NCBI GenBank assembly: GCA_944385455.1
Contig: CALWXI010000205.1
Coordinates: 1 to 18,854, forward strand
Direction: 5' to 3'
Length of the DNA: 18,854 nucleotides
From: an uncultured Oscillospiraceae bacterium
Lineage (GTDB): Bacteria; Bacillota; Clostridia; Oscillospirales; Oscillospiraceae
A program made the position numbers and the translations under genes. The notes under the pieces were generated by a model, which made no database searches, had not been told where the DNA came from, and saw only the letters and a list, made by a program, of their open reading frames with translations. Of this stretch, positions 1 to 7,447 are shown piece after piece (position 1 is the first letter of the stretch; every line of letters begins with the position of its first letter).

Positions 1-1
1 G

Positions 2-631
2 GAGCTGATCCGCCGCAAGCTGGGCAAGGACGCCTACGCCATGACCATCACGCTGCTTCTGAACTCCGAGGGCAAGAAGATGGGCAAGACCGCCTCCGGC
101 GCGGTGTGGCTGGACCCCAACAAGACCAGCCCCTTCGACTTCTATCAGTACTGGCGCAACGTGGGGGACGCCGACGTCCTCAAGTGCATCCGGATGCTGA
201 CCTTCCTGCCCCTGGAGCAGATCGACGAGATGGACAAGTGGGAGGGCAGCCAGCTCAACACCGCCAAGGAGATCCTGGCCTTCGAGCTGACGAAGCTGGT
301 CCACGGCGAGGAGGAGGCCGCCAAGGCTCAGGAGGCCGCCCGGGCTCTCTTCGGCGGCAGCGGCGATTCCGCCAACATGCCCTGCACAAAGCTGTGCCGG
401 GACGATTTCTCCGCTGAGGGCGAGATCGACATTTTGACCTTGCTGGTCAAGTGCGGCCTGTGCGCCTCCAAGGGCGAGGCCCGGCGGCTGGTGCAGCAGG
501 GCGGCGTCAGCGTCTGCGGCGAAAAGGTGAGCGATATCGAGGCCAAGTTCAGCTGCAAGGCCTGCTGCGGCGAGGGCGCCATCATCAAAAAGGGCAAGAA
601 GGTCTATCACAAGGCCATGCTGGAAGAATAA
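2..631 (+). CDS. tyrS: Tyrosyl-tRNA synthetase, C-terminal part (5' end outside window)
   Basis: This enzyme charges tRNA-Tyr with tyrosine using ATP in the cytoplasm. The reading frame is open from base 2, so the gene enters from upstream and the ATG at 41 is internal. The class I KMSKS-type loop is visible as KMGKT (bases 77-91), the form usual in bacterial TyrRS, followed by family-typical text (WLDPNKTSPFDFYQYWRN). The C-terminal ~65 residues (about 428-628) form an S4 RNA-binding domain (DILTLLVKCGLCASKGEARR). The HIGH motif and Rossmann core lie outside the window. It ends in TAA and is followed by a GC-rich hairpin and then an ABC-F gene. Identification is firm; only the N-terminal part is missing. 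Confidence 0.96.
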   Translation, partial: ELIRRKLGKDAYAMTITLLLNSEGKKMGKTASGAVWLDPNKTSPFDFYQYWRNVGDADVLKCIRMLTFLPLEQIDEMDKWEGSQLNTAKEILAFELTKLVHGEEEAAKAQEAARALFGGSGDSANMPCTKLCRDDFSAEGEIDILTLLVKCGLCASKGEARRLVQQGGVSVCGEKVSDIEAKFSCKACCGEGAIIKKGKKVYHKAMLEE

Positions 632-638
632 GCCATCA

Positions 639-671
639 GCAGACGCGGCGCCTCAGGCGCCGCGCCTGCTG
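639..671 (+). other. GC-rich hairpin after tyrS, no U-tract
   Basis: An inverted repeat with a 9-bp GC stem (644-652 with 656-664, three-base loop) is extended by GCAG (639-642) facing CTGC (668-671) across small bulges. It lies just after the tyrS stop. The following bases are not a T-run, so it is not a classical intrinsic terminator. It could be a 3'-end stabiliser, a weak or factor-dependent terminator, or a structure in a tyrS/ABC-F cotranscript. Confidence 0.5.
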
Positions 672-712
672 CGCGTTATCAGAAAACAGGAAAGGATTAC
701 GAAAAAGAGACT

Positions 713-2338
713 ATGATCACTGTCAATGACGTCAGCGTGAATTTCTCCGGACAGACCCTCTTCAAACATGTGGATCTGAAATTCACCCCCGGCAACTGCT
801 ACGGCATCATCGGCGCCAACGGCGCGGGCAAGACCACCTTTCTCCGGGTGCTCTCCGGAGATCTGGAGCCTACCACCGGCGAGGTCGTCATCCCCAAGGA
901 GGAGCGGATGAGCGTCCTGAAGCAGGACCATTTCCAGTACGACGCCTACTCCGTGCTGGACACCGTCATCATGGGCAATCAGCACCTCTACGATGTCATG
1001 AAGGAGAAGGAGGCCCTCTATGAGAAGGAGGACTTCACCGACGAGGACGGCGTGAAGGCCAGCGAGCTGGAGGCGGAATTCGCTGAGATGGGCGGCTGGG
1101 AGGCCGAGAGCGACGTCTCCCGCCTGATCCAGGGCCTGGGCCTCTCCAATGATATCCTCTATTCCGAGATGTCCAGCCTCACCGCCAAGGAGAAGGTGAA
1201 GGTGCTGCTGGCCCAGGCGCTGTTCGGAAAGCCGGACATCATCCTCCTGGACGAGCCCACCAACCACCTGGACATCCAGGCCATCGAGTGGCTGGAGGAC
1301 TTCCTCATGGATTGCGAGGCGCTGACCATCGTGGTCAGCCACGACCGCCACTTCCTCAACACCGTCTGCACCAGCATCGTGGACGTGGACTACGGCGGGA
1401 TCAAGATGTACGTGGGCAACTACGAGTTCTGGTATGAGTCCAGCCAGCTGGTCCAGCGGATGATCCGGGACCAGAACCGGAAGAACGAGGAGAAGATCAA
1501 GGAACTGCAGGCCTTCATTGCCCGCTTCTCCGCCAACAAGTCCAAATCCAAGCAGGCCACCGCCCGCCGCAAGCTCCTGGACAAGCTGACGGTGGAGGAG
1601 ATGCCCGCTTCCTCCCGCCGCTATCCCTTCGTGGGCTTCACCATGGACCGGGAGCCAGGCAAGGAGATCCTGGCCGTGGAGGGCCTTTCCAAGACCGTGG
1701 ACGGCCGCAAGGTGCTGGACAACGTGTCCTTCCGGGTGAACAAGGGGGATAAGATCGCCTTTGTGGGAGAGGATGAGATCGCCAAGACCACCCTCTTCAA
1801 GATCATCATGGGAGAACTGGAGCCGGATGAGGGGTCCTACAAGTGGGGCACCACCATCACCACCAGCTATTTTCCCCTGGACAACTCCGCTTTCTTCAAC
1901 GACTGCGATCTGAATCTGGTGGACTGGCTGGGCCAGTACACCGGCAATACCGCCGACGAGAACACCGAGTCCTTCAAGCGTTCCTTCCTGGGGCGGATGC
2001 TCTTCTCCGGCGACGACGTGTTCAAGCCCGTGAAGGTCCTCTCCGGCGGCGAGAAGGTGCGGTGCATGCTCTCACGGATGATGCTCTTCGGCTCCAATGT
2101 CCTGGTGCTGGACCAGCCCACCAACCACCTGGATCTGGAGTCCATCACCGCCGTCAACAACGGCCTCATCGACTTCAAGGGCGTGGTGCTCTTTGCCAGC
2201 CATGACCATGAGTTCGTGCAGACCATTGCCAACCGCATCATGGAGTTTACCGACGGCAGCCTCATCGACAAGATGTGCACCTACGACGAGTATATTGACG
2301 GCCAGCGGGAGGAAATGCTGGCCCGGCTGGGCCGCTGA
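713..2338 (+). CDS. ABC-F family ATPase, YkpA/YbiT group
   Basis: A 541-residue soluble protein with two ATP-binding cassettes and no membrane segments, as in ABC-F proteins, which act on the ribosome as translation factors. The first half has Walker A GANGAGKTT near residue 35, a diverged signature (SSLTAKEKVKVLLAQALF) and Walker B with catalytic glutamate in LLDEPTNHLD (E181). A charged linker (about 255-300, FSANKSKSKQATARR) separates the halves and matches the YbiT/YkpA subgroup from memory. In the second half the signature LSGGEKVR is intact, but the Walker A position reads GEDEIAKTT (352-360), lacking the usual glycine before lysine. The catalytic glutamate is replaced by glutamine (Q468 in LVLDQPTNHLD). 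The start ATG fits the family N-terminus; SD-like sequence upstream is weak. Precise function is not known for this subgroup. Confidence 0.93.
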   Translation: MITVNDVSVNFSGQTLFKHVDLKFTPGNCYGIIGANGAGKTTFLRVLSGDLEPTTGEVVIPKEERMSVLKQDHFQYDAYSVLDTVIMGNQHLYDVMKEKEALYEKEDFTDEDGVKASELEAEFAEMGGWEAESDVSRLIQGLGLSNDILYSEMSSLTAKEKVKVLLAQALFGKPDIILLDEPTNHLDIQAIEWLEDFLMDCEALTIVVSHDRHFLNTVCTSIVDVDYGGIKMYVGNYEFWYESSQLVQRMIRDQNRKNEEKIKELQAFIARFSANKSKSKQATARRKLLDKLTVEEMPASSRRYPFVGFTMDREPGKEILAVEGLSKTVDGRKVLDNVSFRVNKGDKIAFVGEDEIAKTTLFKIIMGELEPDEGSYKWGTTITTSYFPLDNSAFFNDCDLNLVDWLGQYTGNTADENTESFKRSFLGRMLFSGDDVFKPVKVLSGGEKVRCMLSRMMLFGSNVLVLDQPTNHLDLESITAVNNGLIDFKGVVLFASHDHEFVQTIANRIMEFTDGSLIDKMCTYDEYIDGQREEMLARLGR

Positions 2339-2355
2339 GGCGTTGTCACTGAACT

Positions 2356-2384
2356 GAATTGCAGCCCTTGCCACCGAATTGCAG
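2356..2384. repeat. Direct repeat GAATTGCAG x2 in the gap before dapA
   Basis: Two exact 9-base copies, GAATTGCAG, at 2356-2364 and 2376-2384 (period 20) lie in the gap between the convergent ABC-F gene and dapA. No T-tract hairpin was found in this gap on either strand. It may be chance or a protein-binding site. Confidence 0.35.
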
Positions 2385-2464
2385 TTGAAACAAAATGCGC
2401 CGTCCCATATCTTGTTGAAAAGAGGAGTGGTGCGGTCTGCTTTATGAAAAACACACGCATTTGC

Positions 2465-3355
2465 TTACTGCGGCAGCAGACTGTACCGCTCCAGGGTCTC
2501 CCGAATGCGCCGGAGGTTCGCTTCGCTGGGTTCGCACAGCGGCAGGCGCAGGGTCCCCACCTTCCAGCCCATGAGATTCAGCGCAGTTTTCACCGGAATG
2601 GGGTTCACCTCGCAGAAAAGGGCGTCGATGAGGTCCTTGAGCTGGATCTGCAGCGCTCCGGCGGCGGCGAAATCGTTGGCAAGGCACAGGGACACCAGCT
2701 GGTGCATCTGGGCGGGAATCAGATTGGCTGCCACGGAGATGACACCCTTGCCGCCCAGTGCGCAGATGGGCACTGTCTCGTCGTCGTTGCCGGACCAGAT
2801 GTAAAAGTCCTCCGGGCACAGCGCCCGGGTGCGCTGAACGGCGCCCAGGCTGCCGGAGGCCTCCTTGACACCATGGATATTGGGGTGAGCAGACAGGCGG
2901 GCATAGGTTTCCGGGGCAATGGAGACACCCGTGCGGGAGGGGACATTGTAAAGGATCATGGGGGAGGATACTGCGTCGGCCAGGGTGGTAAAGTGACGCA
3001 CCAGCCCCTCCTGGGTGGCCTTATTGTAATAGGGCGTCACAGTCAGCAGGGCATCTGCGCCGGCCCGTTCCGCGTCCCGGCTGAGGGCAATGGAGGTCTC
3101 TGTGGAATTGGACCCCGATCCGGCGATCACCGGGACCCGGCCCTCCGCATGCTCCACGCAGAAGGCTATGGCCTGCATCCGCTCCCGGTAAGTCATGGTG
3201 GAGGCCTCGCCGGTGGTACCGCAGACGATGATGGCATCGGTGCCGCTGCTGATCTGAAAGTCCAGCAGCCGTCCCATTGCCTCCAGATCCACGGTCCCAT
3301 CGGAAAAAGGCGTCACGATTGCCACACCAGAGCCTGTAAAGATCGGAAGCTTCAC
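2465..3355 (-). CDS. dapA: 4-hydroxy-tetrahydrodipicolinate synthase
   Basis: DapA condenses pyruvate with aspartate semialdehyde, the first committed step to diaminopimelate and lysine, and in spore formers also towards dipicolinate. The 296-residue TIM-barrel carries the expected residues: GTTGE (T47, T48), Y110 in the TPYYNK segment, Y136 in LYNVPSRTG, R141 and the Schiff-base lysine K164 in GVKEASGSL. These are each shifted by three from the E. coli positions. The start chosen is GTG at 3355, because a strong SD (GGAGGAG, 3361-3367) sits five bases upstream; an in-frame TTG at 3376 would place that SD inside the gene. It lies just downstream of asd on the same strand, whose product is the DapA substrate, with a terminator-like hairpin between them. 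Confidence 0.96.
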   Translation of the reverse strand: MKLPIFTGSGVAIVTPFSDGTVDLEAMGRLLDFQISSGTDAIIVCGTTGEASTMTYRERMQAIAFCVEHAEGRVPVIAGSGSNSTETSIALSRDAERAGADALLTVTPYYNKATQEGLVRHFTTLADAVSSPMILYNVPSRTGVSIAPETYARLSAHPNIHGVKEASGSLGAVQRTRALCPEDFYIWSGNDDETVPICALGGKGVISVAANLIPAQMHQLVSLCLANDFAAAGALQIQLKDLIDALFCEVNPIPVKTALNLMGWKVGTLRLPLCEPSEANLRRIRETLERYSLLPQ

Positions 3356-3360
3356 ATATA

Positions 3361-3367
3361 CTCCTCC
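3361..3367 (-). promoter_or_regulatory. Ribosome binding site deciding the dapA GTG start
   Basis: On the minus strand the sequence reads GGAGGAG, five bases before GTG. Its strength and spacing argue for GTG at 3355 over the in-frame TTG at 3376. Confidence 0.8.
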
Positions 3368-3387
3368 TTCAAACAAAAAATGAAAAG

Positions 3388-3420
3388 AAGCAGATACCCT
3401 GAATCACAGGGTATCTGCTT
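3388..3420 (-). terminator. Perfect 14-bp hairpin between asd and dapA (terminator or attenuator)
   Basis: A perfect 14-bp inverted repeat (3388-3401 with 3407-3420) has a five-base loop. On the minus strand it is followed by a T-rich run (CTTTTCATTTTTTG), typical of an intrinsic terminator after asd. The dapA SD begins only about 20 bases further on, leaving no room for a promoter between hairpin and dapA. It must therefore be leaky, regulated, or act as a processing or stabilising element. The plus-strand side (TCTTTTG) is a weaker T-run. Confidence 0.75.
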
Positions 3421-3444
3421 TCTTTTGTGAGGATAAAACCGGAT

Positions 3445-4536
3445 TTACCGCGCCTCGATATAGCCCTTGGCACACAGCAGCTCGGCCAGCAGCACCGCGC
3501 CGCCGGCGGCGCCCCGAAGGGTGTTGTGGGAGAGGCAGACGAATTTGTAATCATACTGGGTATCCGGCCGCAGGCGGCCGATGGATACCGCCATGCCGTG
3601 CTCCAGATTCCGGTCCAACCGGGTTTGTGGACGGTTTTCCTCTTCAAAGTAATGGAGGAACTGCTTGGGAGCGGAGGGGAGATCCAGCTCCTGAGCGGGG
3701 CCGCGGAAGGCAGCCCAGTCGGACTTGATCTGCTCAGCAGAGGGGGCCTTGCCGGCGGCGAACTTCATGAACACGGCGGCCATGTGTCCATCCTGACAGG
3801 CCACCCGGAAGCACTGAGCGGTGATGGAGGGGCCTTGGGCCTTGACGATCTTCCCCTCTTCGATATGGCCCCAGAGCTTCAGGGGCTCCTGCTCACTTTT
3901 TTCCTCTTCACCGCCGATGTAGGGGATGCAGTTGTCTACCATTTCCGGCCAGCGGGCAAAAGTCTTTCCGGCGCCGGAAATGGCCTGATAAGTACACACC
4001 AGGACCCGCTCCAGGCCGTACTTCTTCAGGGGATGCAGAGCGGGGACATAGCTCTGGAGAGAGCAGTTGCTCTTGACGGCAATAAACCCCCGCTTGGTGC
4101 CCAGACGCCTGCGCTGGGCATCAATGATCTGGATATGGTCGGCATTGATCTCCGGCACCACCATGGGCACATCATCCGTCCAGCGGTGGGCGGAGTTGTT
4201 GGAGACGATGGGACACTCCAGCTTGGCGTATTTCTCCTCCAGGGCTCGGATCTCTTCTTTTTTCATATCCACGGCGCAGAAACAGAAATCCACCATTCCG
4301 GCCAGTTTTTCCGCATCGGCCTCGGCGTCCAGCACCGTCAGCCCGGCGGCTTCCTGCGGCATGGGGATGTCCAGAGCCCAGCGGCCCTCCACGGCCTGGG
4401 CATAAGTCTTACCGGCACTGCGGGCGCTGGCAGCCACAGCAGTGAGACGGAACCAGGGGTGATTTTCCATCAGAGTAATGAACCGCTGTCCCACCATGCC
4501 TGTGCAGCCAATGACGCCCACCTTGTACTCTTTCAT
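3445..4536 (-). CDS. asd: Aspartate-semialdehyde dehydrogenase, archaeal/fungal type
   Basis: Asd reduces aspartyl phosphate with NADPH to aspartate semialdehyde, the branch point to lysine/diaminopimelate, threonine and methionine. The 363-residue product begins with the NADP-binding glycine motif GCTGMVGQRF (10-19). The active-site cysteine is C158 in KSNCSLQ, and the substrate-site histidine is H251 in RVACQDGHMAAVF. Length and motif text fit the archaeal/fungal-type family rather than the E. coli Asd type. The start is ATG at 4536, where the protein aligns with the family N-terminus and an SD (GGAGGA) lies eight bases upstream; the frame stays open further upstream but with no family-like sequence. 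It is upstream of dapA on the same strand and divergent from the SpoIID-family gene. I could not find a convincing promoter for it. Confidence 0.94.
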   Translation of the reverse strand: MKEYKVGVIGCTGMVGQRFITLMENHPWFRLTAVAASARSAGKTYAQAVEGRWALDIPMPQEAAGLTVLDAEADAEKLAGMVDFCFCAVDMKKEEIRALEEKYAKLECPIVSNNSAHRWTDDVPMVVPEINADHIQIIDAQRRRLGTKRGFIAVKSNCSLQSYVPALHPLKKYGLERVLVCTYQAISGAGKTFARWPEMVDNCIPYIGGEEEKSEQEPLKLWGHIEEGKIVKAQGPSITAQCFRVACQDGHMAAVFMKFAAGKAPSAEQIKSDWAAFRGPAQELDLPSAPKQFLHYFEEENRPQTRLDRNLEHGMAVSIGRLRPDTQYDYKFVCLSHNTLRGAAGGAVLLAELLCAKGYIEAR

Positions 4537-4587
4537 ATGCTCTTCCTCCTGCGGCGGCGGGCCAAACGGTCTGCCGCGGATTTTTGG

Positions 4588-4616
4588 TTGAATGTGCCGC
4601 CTTTTTATATTATAAT
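4588..4616 (+). promoter_or_regulatory. Promoter for the SpoIID-family/queA/tgt transcript
   Basis: TTGAAT (4588-4593) and TATAAT (4611-4616) are separated by 17 bases, a good sigma-A-type match. Predicted transcription starts near 4623, giving a leader of about 100 bases before the ATG at 4722. Confidence 0.7.
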
Positions 4617-4647
4617 ACACACAATTGGGTTATGACGTCGTGTGTAT
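4615..4647. repeat. Inverted repeat at the predicted transcription start
   Basis: ATACACAC (4615-4622) and its exact complement GTGTGTAT (4640-4647) flank a 17-base spacer. The left arm overlaps the end of the -10 element and the predicted start site. It could be an operator or a 5' leader hairpin; no regulator is recognised. Confidence 0.45.
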
Positions 4648-4721
4648 CTGTGAGGCGGACATTTGTATGTATGTTAGCATACTTTTCCGCTTCCGTCAAG
4701 GCTGTGCCTTTGGGAGGTTCC

Positions 4722-6377
4722 ATGAAAAAGCTGCTTATCACCATGATGTTCGTTGTGACATTTTTCACATGTACGGCGATTTCCGCCTCTGCAGTCGTCA
4801 ATGATACGATAAAGGTGGGGCTGCGGTATGGTTCCGACGCCCTGTTTTCCGCCAATCTGGAGAACGCGGAGGGCGAAGGATATGCCTTCGGCTATTTCGA
4901 TGACAGGCGTCGGTTTCAGGAGCTGGGATGGACAGAGGAGACCACCATCTCTATGACTGCCGCTGGTGACATTTATATGAACGAAAGCGGCACCTATTCC
5001 AGGAACATGCCCTCCGGCACCTATCGGTATCTGGGCCCTTGGCATGTTCAGCTGGATGGATTTGCCTCCTTTGACGAGGCGTCGGACGCGGCGAACGAAG
5101 TGGATGGCTGGCCCGCCTGGATTTCCGGAGAATACGTGGTTCGTACAGGGGCATACGGGTCCCGCCGTGAGGCCCAGGAGGCGCTGGATACGCTGGGTGT
5201 TTCCGGTGATGTGGTGTGCTCCTCTGATACCGGGATCATGGTGACGGTTACCCGTACCGCGCGGGTTCTCTTTGAGTTCGACGATCAGGGCATCACAGAC
5301 CTTGGCGTGCAGCCGGATGGCTGGGGGGACGAACCGATTACCTGGTTCAAGGGGTATCGCTACCGTGGCGGCTTTGAGTACGCACGGATTACGGGCGGAG
5401 ATCTGAACGTCATCAACGTGGTGGATCTGGAGGATTACGTCAAGGGTGTGATTCCACACGAGATGAGCGGTGACTGGCCGTTGGCGGCTCTGGAGGCCCA
5501 GGCGGTCTGCGCCCGTACATATGCCTGCCGCACCACCAAGCATTTGTCATCCTACGGTTTTGATGTGTGCAATACCACCGACTGCCAGGTCTACAACGGT
5601 GTGAATGCCTCCACCAGCCGCAGCGACGAAGCAGTGGACAATACGGCGGGGCAGTGCGTCTATTATGACGGGCGGCTGGCAGAGACCGTATATCATTCCT
5701 CAGATGGTGGGGCCACCGAGGATGCTGCCAATGTCTGGGGCGGGGAGGTACCCTATCTCCGGGGCAAGAGTGACCCCTATGAGGCCCAAACCTCCATTCC
5801 GGACTATCACTATACCGTGACCTATACCCGGGACGAATTGACATGGGTGCTGCAAAATAGCGGTTATGACATCGGGAATGTGACCAATGCCTATATTTCG
5901 GCCTACACACCGTTGGGCAACGTTTATAAGGTGACTTTTGAAGATAGCTCCGGGCATACGCTGACGGTAAAGGGCGAGACCTGCCGCATGGCTTTTTACA
6001 GTACTACTTACGGGAAAAATGTCCGCAGCATGCGTTTTTCCATCAACGGAGGTACCGGCGGAGCCAGCAGCGGCTTCATCGCGGGGGACGGCCAGCAGCT
6101 GGATTCTCTGGAGGGAGCCTCTGTCATCACCGGCAGCGGACAGCTGGCTGCGCTGGACCGGGATACAGTCTCCGTAATCACCTCCTCTGGCACTGCCGTG
6201 CTCAGCAGCAGTGCGGGTGCCTCCGGCACCACCTCTGCCTCGGATTTCGTCATTTCCGGGACCGGAAACGGGCACAATGTGGGAATGAGCCAATACGGCG
6301 CCAAAGCCATGGCGGAGCAGGGCTACGATTATGAAGATATTCTGACTTTTTATTTTACCGATGTAACCATCGAGTGA
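4722..6377 (+). CDS. Secreted SpoIID/LytB-domain protein with a SPOR-like region
   Basis: A 551-residue exported protein. A signal peptide is visible at 1-24 (MKKLLITMMF, then a hydrophobic core ending SASA). Residues about 105-180 look like a SPOR-type peptidoglycan-binding fold, with WHVQLDGFASFDEA followed by YVVRTGAYGSRREAQEAL. The SpoIID domain starts near 225: VVDLEDYVKGVIPHEM with candidate catalytic glutamate E247, then ALEAQAVCARTYA, a cysteine pair C283/C288 that could bind metal with nearby histidine, and the SSDGGATE signature (326-333). A C-terminal GHNVGMSQYGA box is also family-typical. SpoIID enzymes are lytic transglycosylases that cut denuded glycan strands during engulfment. 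It is longer than classical SpoIID (about 340 residues), so it may be a paralogue rather than SpoIID itself. The start ATG has SD GGGAGG five bases before it. queA follows after 13 bases. Confidence 0.88.
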   Translation: MKKLLITMMFVVTFFTCTAISASAVVNDTIKVGLRYGSDALFSANLENAEGEGYAFGYFDDRRRFQELGWTEETTISMTAAGDIYMNESGTYSRNMPSGTYRYLGPWHVQLDGFASFDEASDAANEVDGWPAWISGEYVVRTGAYGSRREAQEALDTLGVSGDVVCSSDTGIMVTVTRTARVLFEFDDQGITDLGVQPDGWGDEPITWFKGYRYRGGFEYARITGGDLNVINVVDLEDYVKGVIPHEMSGDWPLAALEAQAVCARTYACRTTKHLSSYGFDVCNTTDCQVYNGVNASTSRSDEAVDNTAGQCVYYDGRLAETVYHSSDGGATEDAANVWGGEVPYLRGKSDPYEAQTSIPDYHYTVTYTRDELTWVLQNSGYDIGNVTNAYISAYTPLGNVYKVTFEDSSGHTLTVKGETCRMAFYSTTYGKNVRSMRFSINGGTGGASSGFIAGDGQQLDSLEGASVITGSGQLAALDRDTVSVITSSGTAVLSSSAGASGTTSASDFVISGTGNGHNVGMSQYGAKAMAEQGYDYEDILTFYFTDVTIE

Positions 6378-6390
6378 GGACCGCGACAGC

Positions 6391-7416
6391 ATGAAAACAA
6401 GTGATTTCTTTTATGAACTTCCCCAGGAACTCATTGCCCAGACACCCATCCAGAGACGGGATGCCTCCCGTCTCATGACCCTGGATCGGACCAGCGGTGA
6501 AGTGGGGCATCATCATTTTTACGAACTGCCGGATTTTCTGCGCCCGGGTGACTGCCTGATTTTGAACGACTCCCGAGTGCTGCCGGCCCGCCTGCTGGGA
6601 CAGAGGCTGCCGGGCGGCGGTGCCTGTGAAGTGCTGCTGCTCATCGACCGTGGAAATCAGACCTGGGAGTGTCTGGTGCGGCCAGGGCGGAAAATGAAGC
6701 CGGGTACCCGGCTTATTTTCGGAGACGGCCAGCTTACCGCCGAGGTGACAGCGGAGCTGGAGGGCGGAAACCGCCTGGTGCGCTTTGAATACGAAGGGAT
6801 CTTCCTGGAAGTTCTGGAGCGTCTGGGAAAGATGCCTCTGCCGCCCTACATCAAGGAGGAGCTGCTGGACCAGGAGCGGTATCAGACCGTGTATTCCAAA
6901 AATCTGGGCAGCGCCGCCGCCCCCACGGCAGGGCTCCACTTTACAAAGGAGCTGCTGGACAAGATTGCTGCCATGGGCGTGGGGATCGGATATGTGACGC
7001 TCCATGTGGGCCTGGGGACCTTCCGCCCTGTGAAGGAGGAGGAGATCACAGAGCATGAGATGCACAGCGAATACTGTGTGATCTCCCAGGAGATGGCGGA
7101 TCTCATCAACGGTACCCGGGAACGTGGCGGACGGGTCATCTGTGTGGGCACTACCTCCTGCCGCACGCTGGAGAGCTGGGCGGCGGAGGACGGCACCATG
7201 AAAGCCAGCGCCGGGTGGACGGATATCTATATCTATCCCGGCTACCGCTTCAAGGTGATGGATGCTCTCATCACCAACTTCCACCTGCCGGAGAGCACCC
7301 TCATCATGCTGGTGTCCGCCTTTGCCGGACGGGAGCATGTACTGGCGGCTTATGAGGAAGCCGTGCGGCAGCGATACCGCTTCTTCAGCTTTGGGGACGC
7401 GATGTTCATCAGCTGA
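6391..7416 (+). CDS. queA: S-adenosylmethionine:tRNA ribosyltransferase-isomerase
   Basis: QueA transfers and isomerises the ribosyl part of SAM onto preQ1 at tRNA position 34 to make epoxyqueuosine. The 341-residue length and motifs match the family end to end: DFFYELPQELIAQTP at the N-terminus, RPGDCLILNDSRVLPARL, RMP/PLPPYI-type segment (MPLPPYIKEE), SAAAPTAGLHFT, and the C-terminal TNFHLPESTLIMLVSAFAG. The ATG at 6391 is preceded by GAGGA, which overlaps the stop of the SpoIID-family gene. It is followed after 31 bases by tgt, whose product performs the preceding step, so the pair forms a queuosine unit, probably cotranscribed with the SpoIID-family gene. Confidence 0.97.
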   Translation: MKTSDFFYELPQELIAQTPIQRRDASRLMTLDRTSGEVGHHHFYELPDFLRPGDCLILNDSRVLPARLLGQRLPGGGACEVLLLIDRGNQTWECLVRPGRKMKPGTRLIFGDGQLTAEVTAELEGGNRLVRFEYEGIFLEVLERLGKMPLPPYIKEELLDQERYQTVYSKNLGSAAAPTAGLHFTKELLDKIAAMGVGIGYVTLHVGLGTFRPVKEEEITEHEMHSEYCVISQEMADLINGTRERGGRVICVGTTSCRTLESWAAEDGTMKASAGWTDIYIYPGYRFKVMDALITNFHLPESTLIMLVSAFAGREHVLAAYEEAVRQRYRFFSFGDAMFIS

Positions 7417-7447
7417 GAAGCTGAAATCTATACCGAGGAGCGAACAG

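Noticed and set aside
2444..3430. Long plus-strand open frame (328 codons) opposite dapA
   Set aside because: It is the antisense shadow of dapA, which has all catalytic residues; the product looks like no protein family and arises from G/C-biased third positions.
3427..4635. Long plus-strand open frame (402 codons) opposite asd
   Set aside because: Antisense of a complete, recognisable asd gene; no SD and no family-like sequence.
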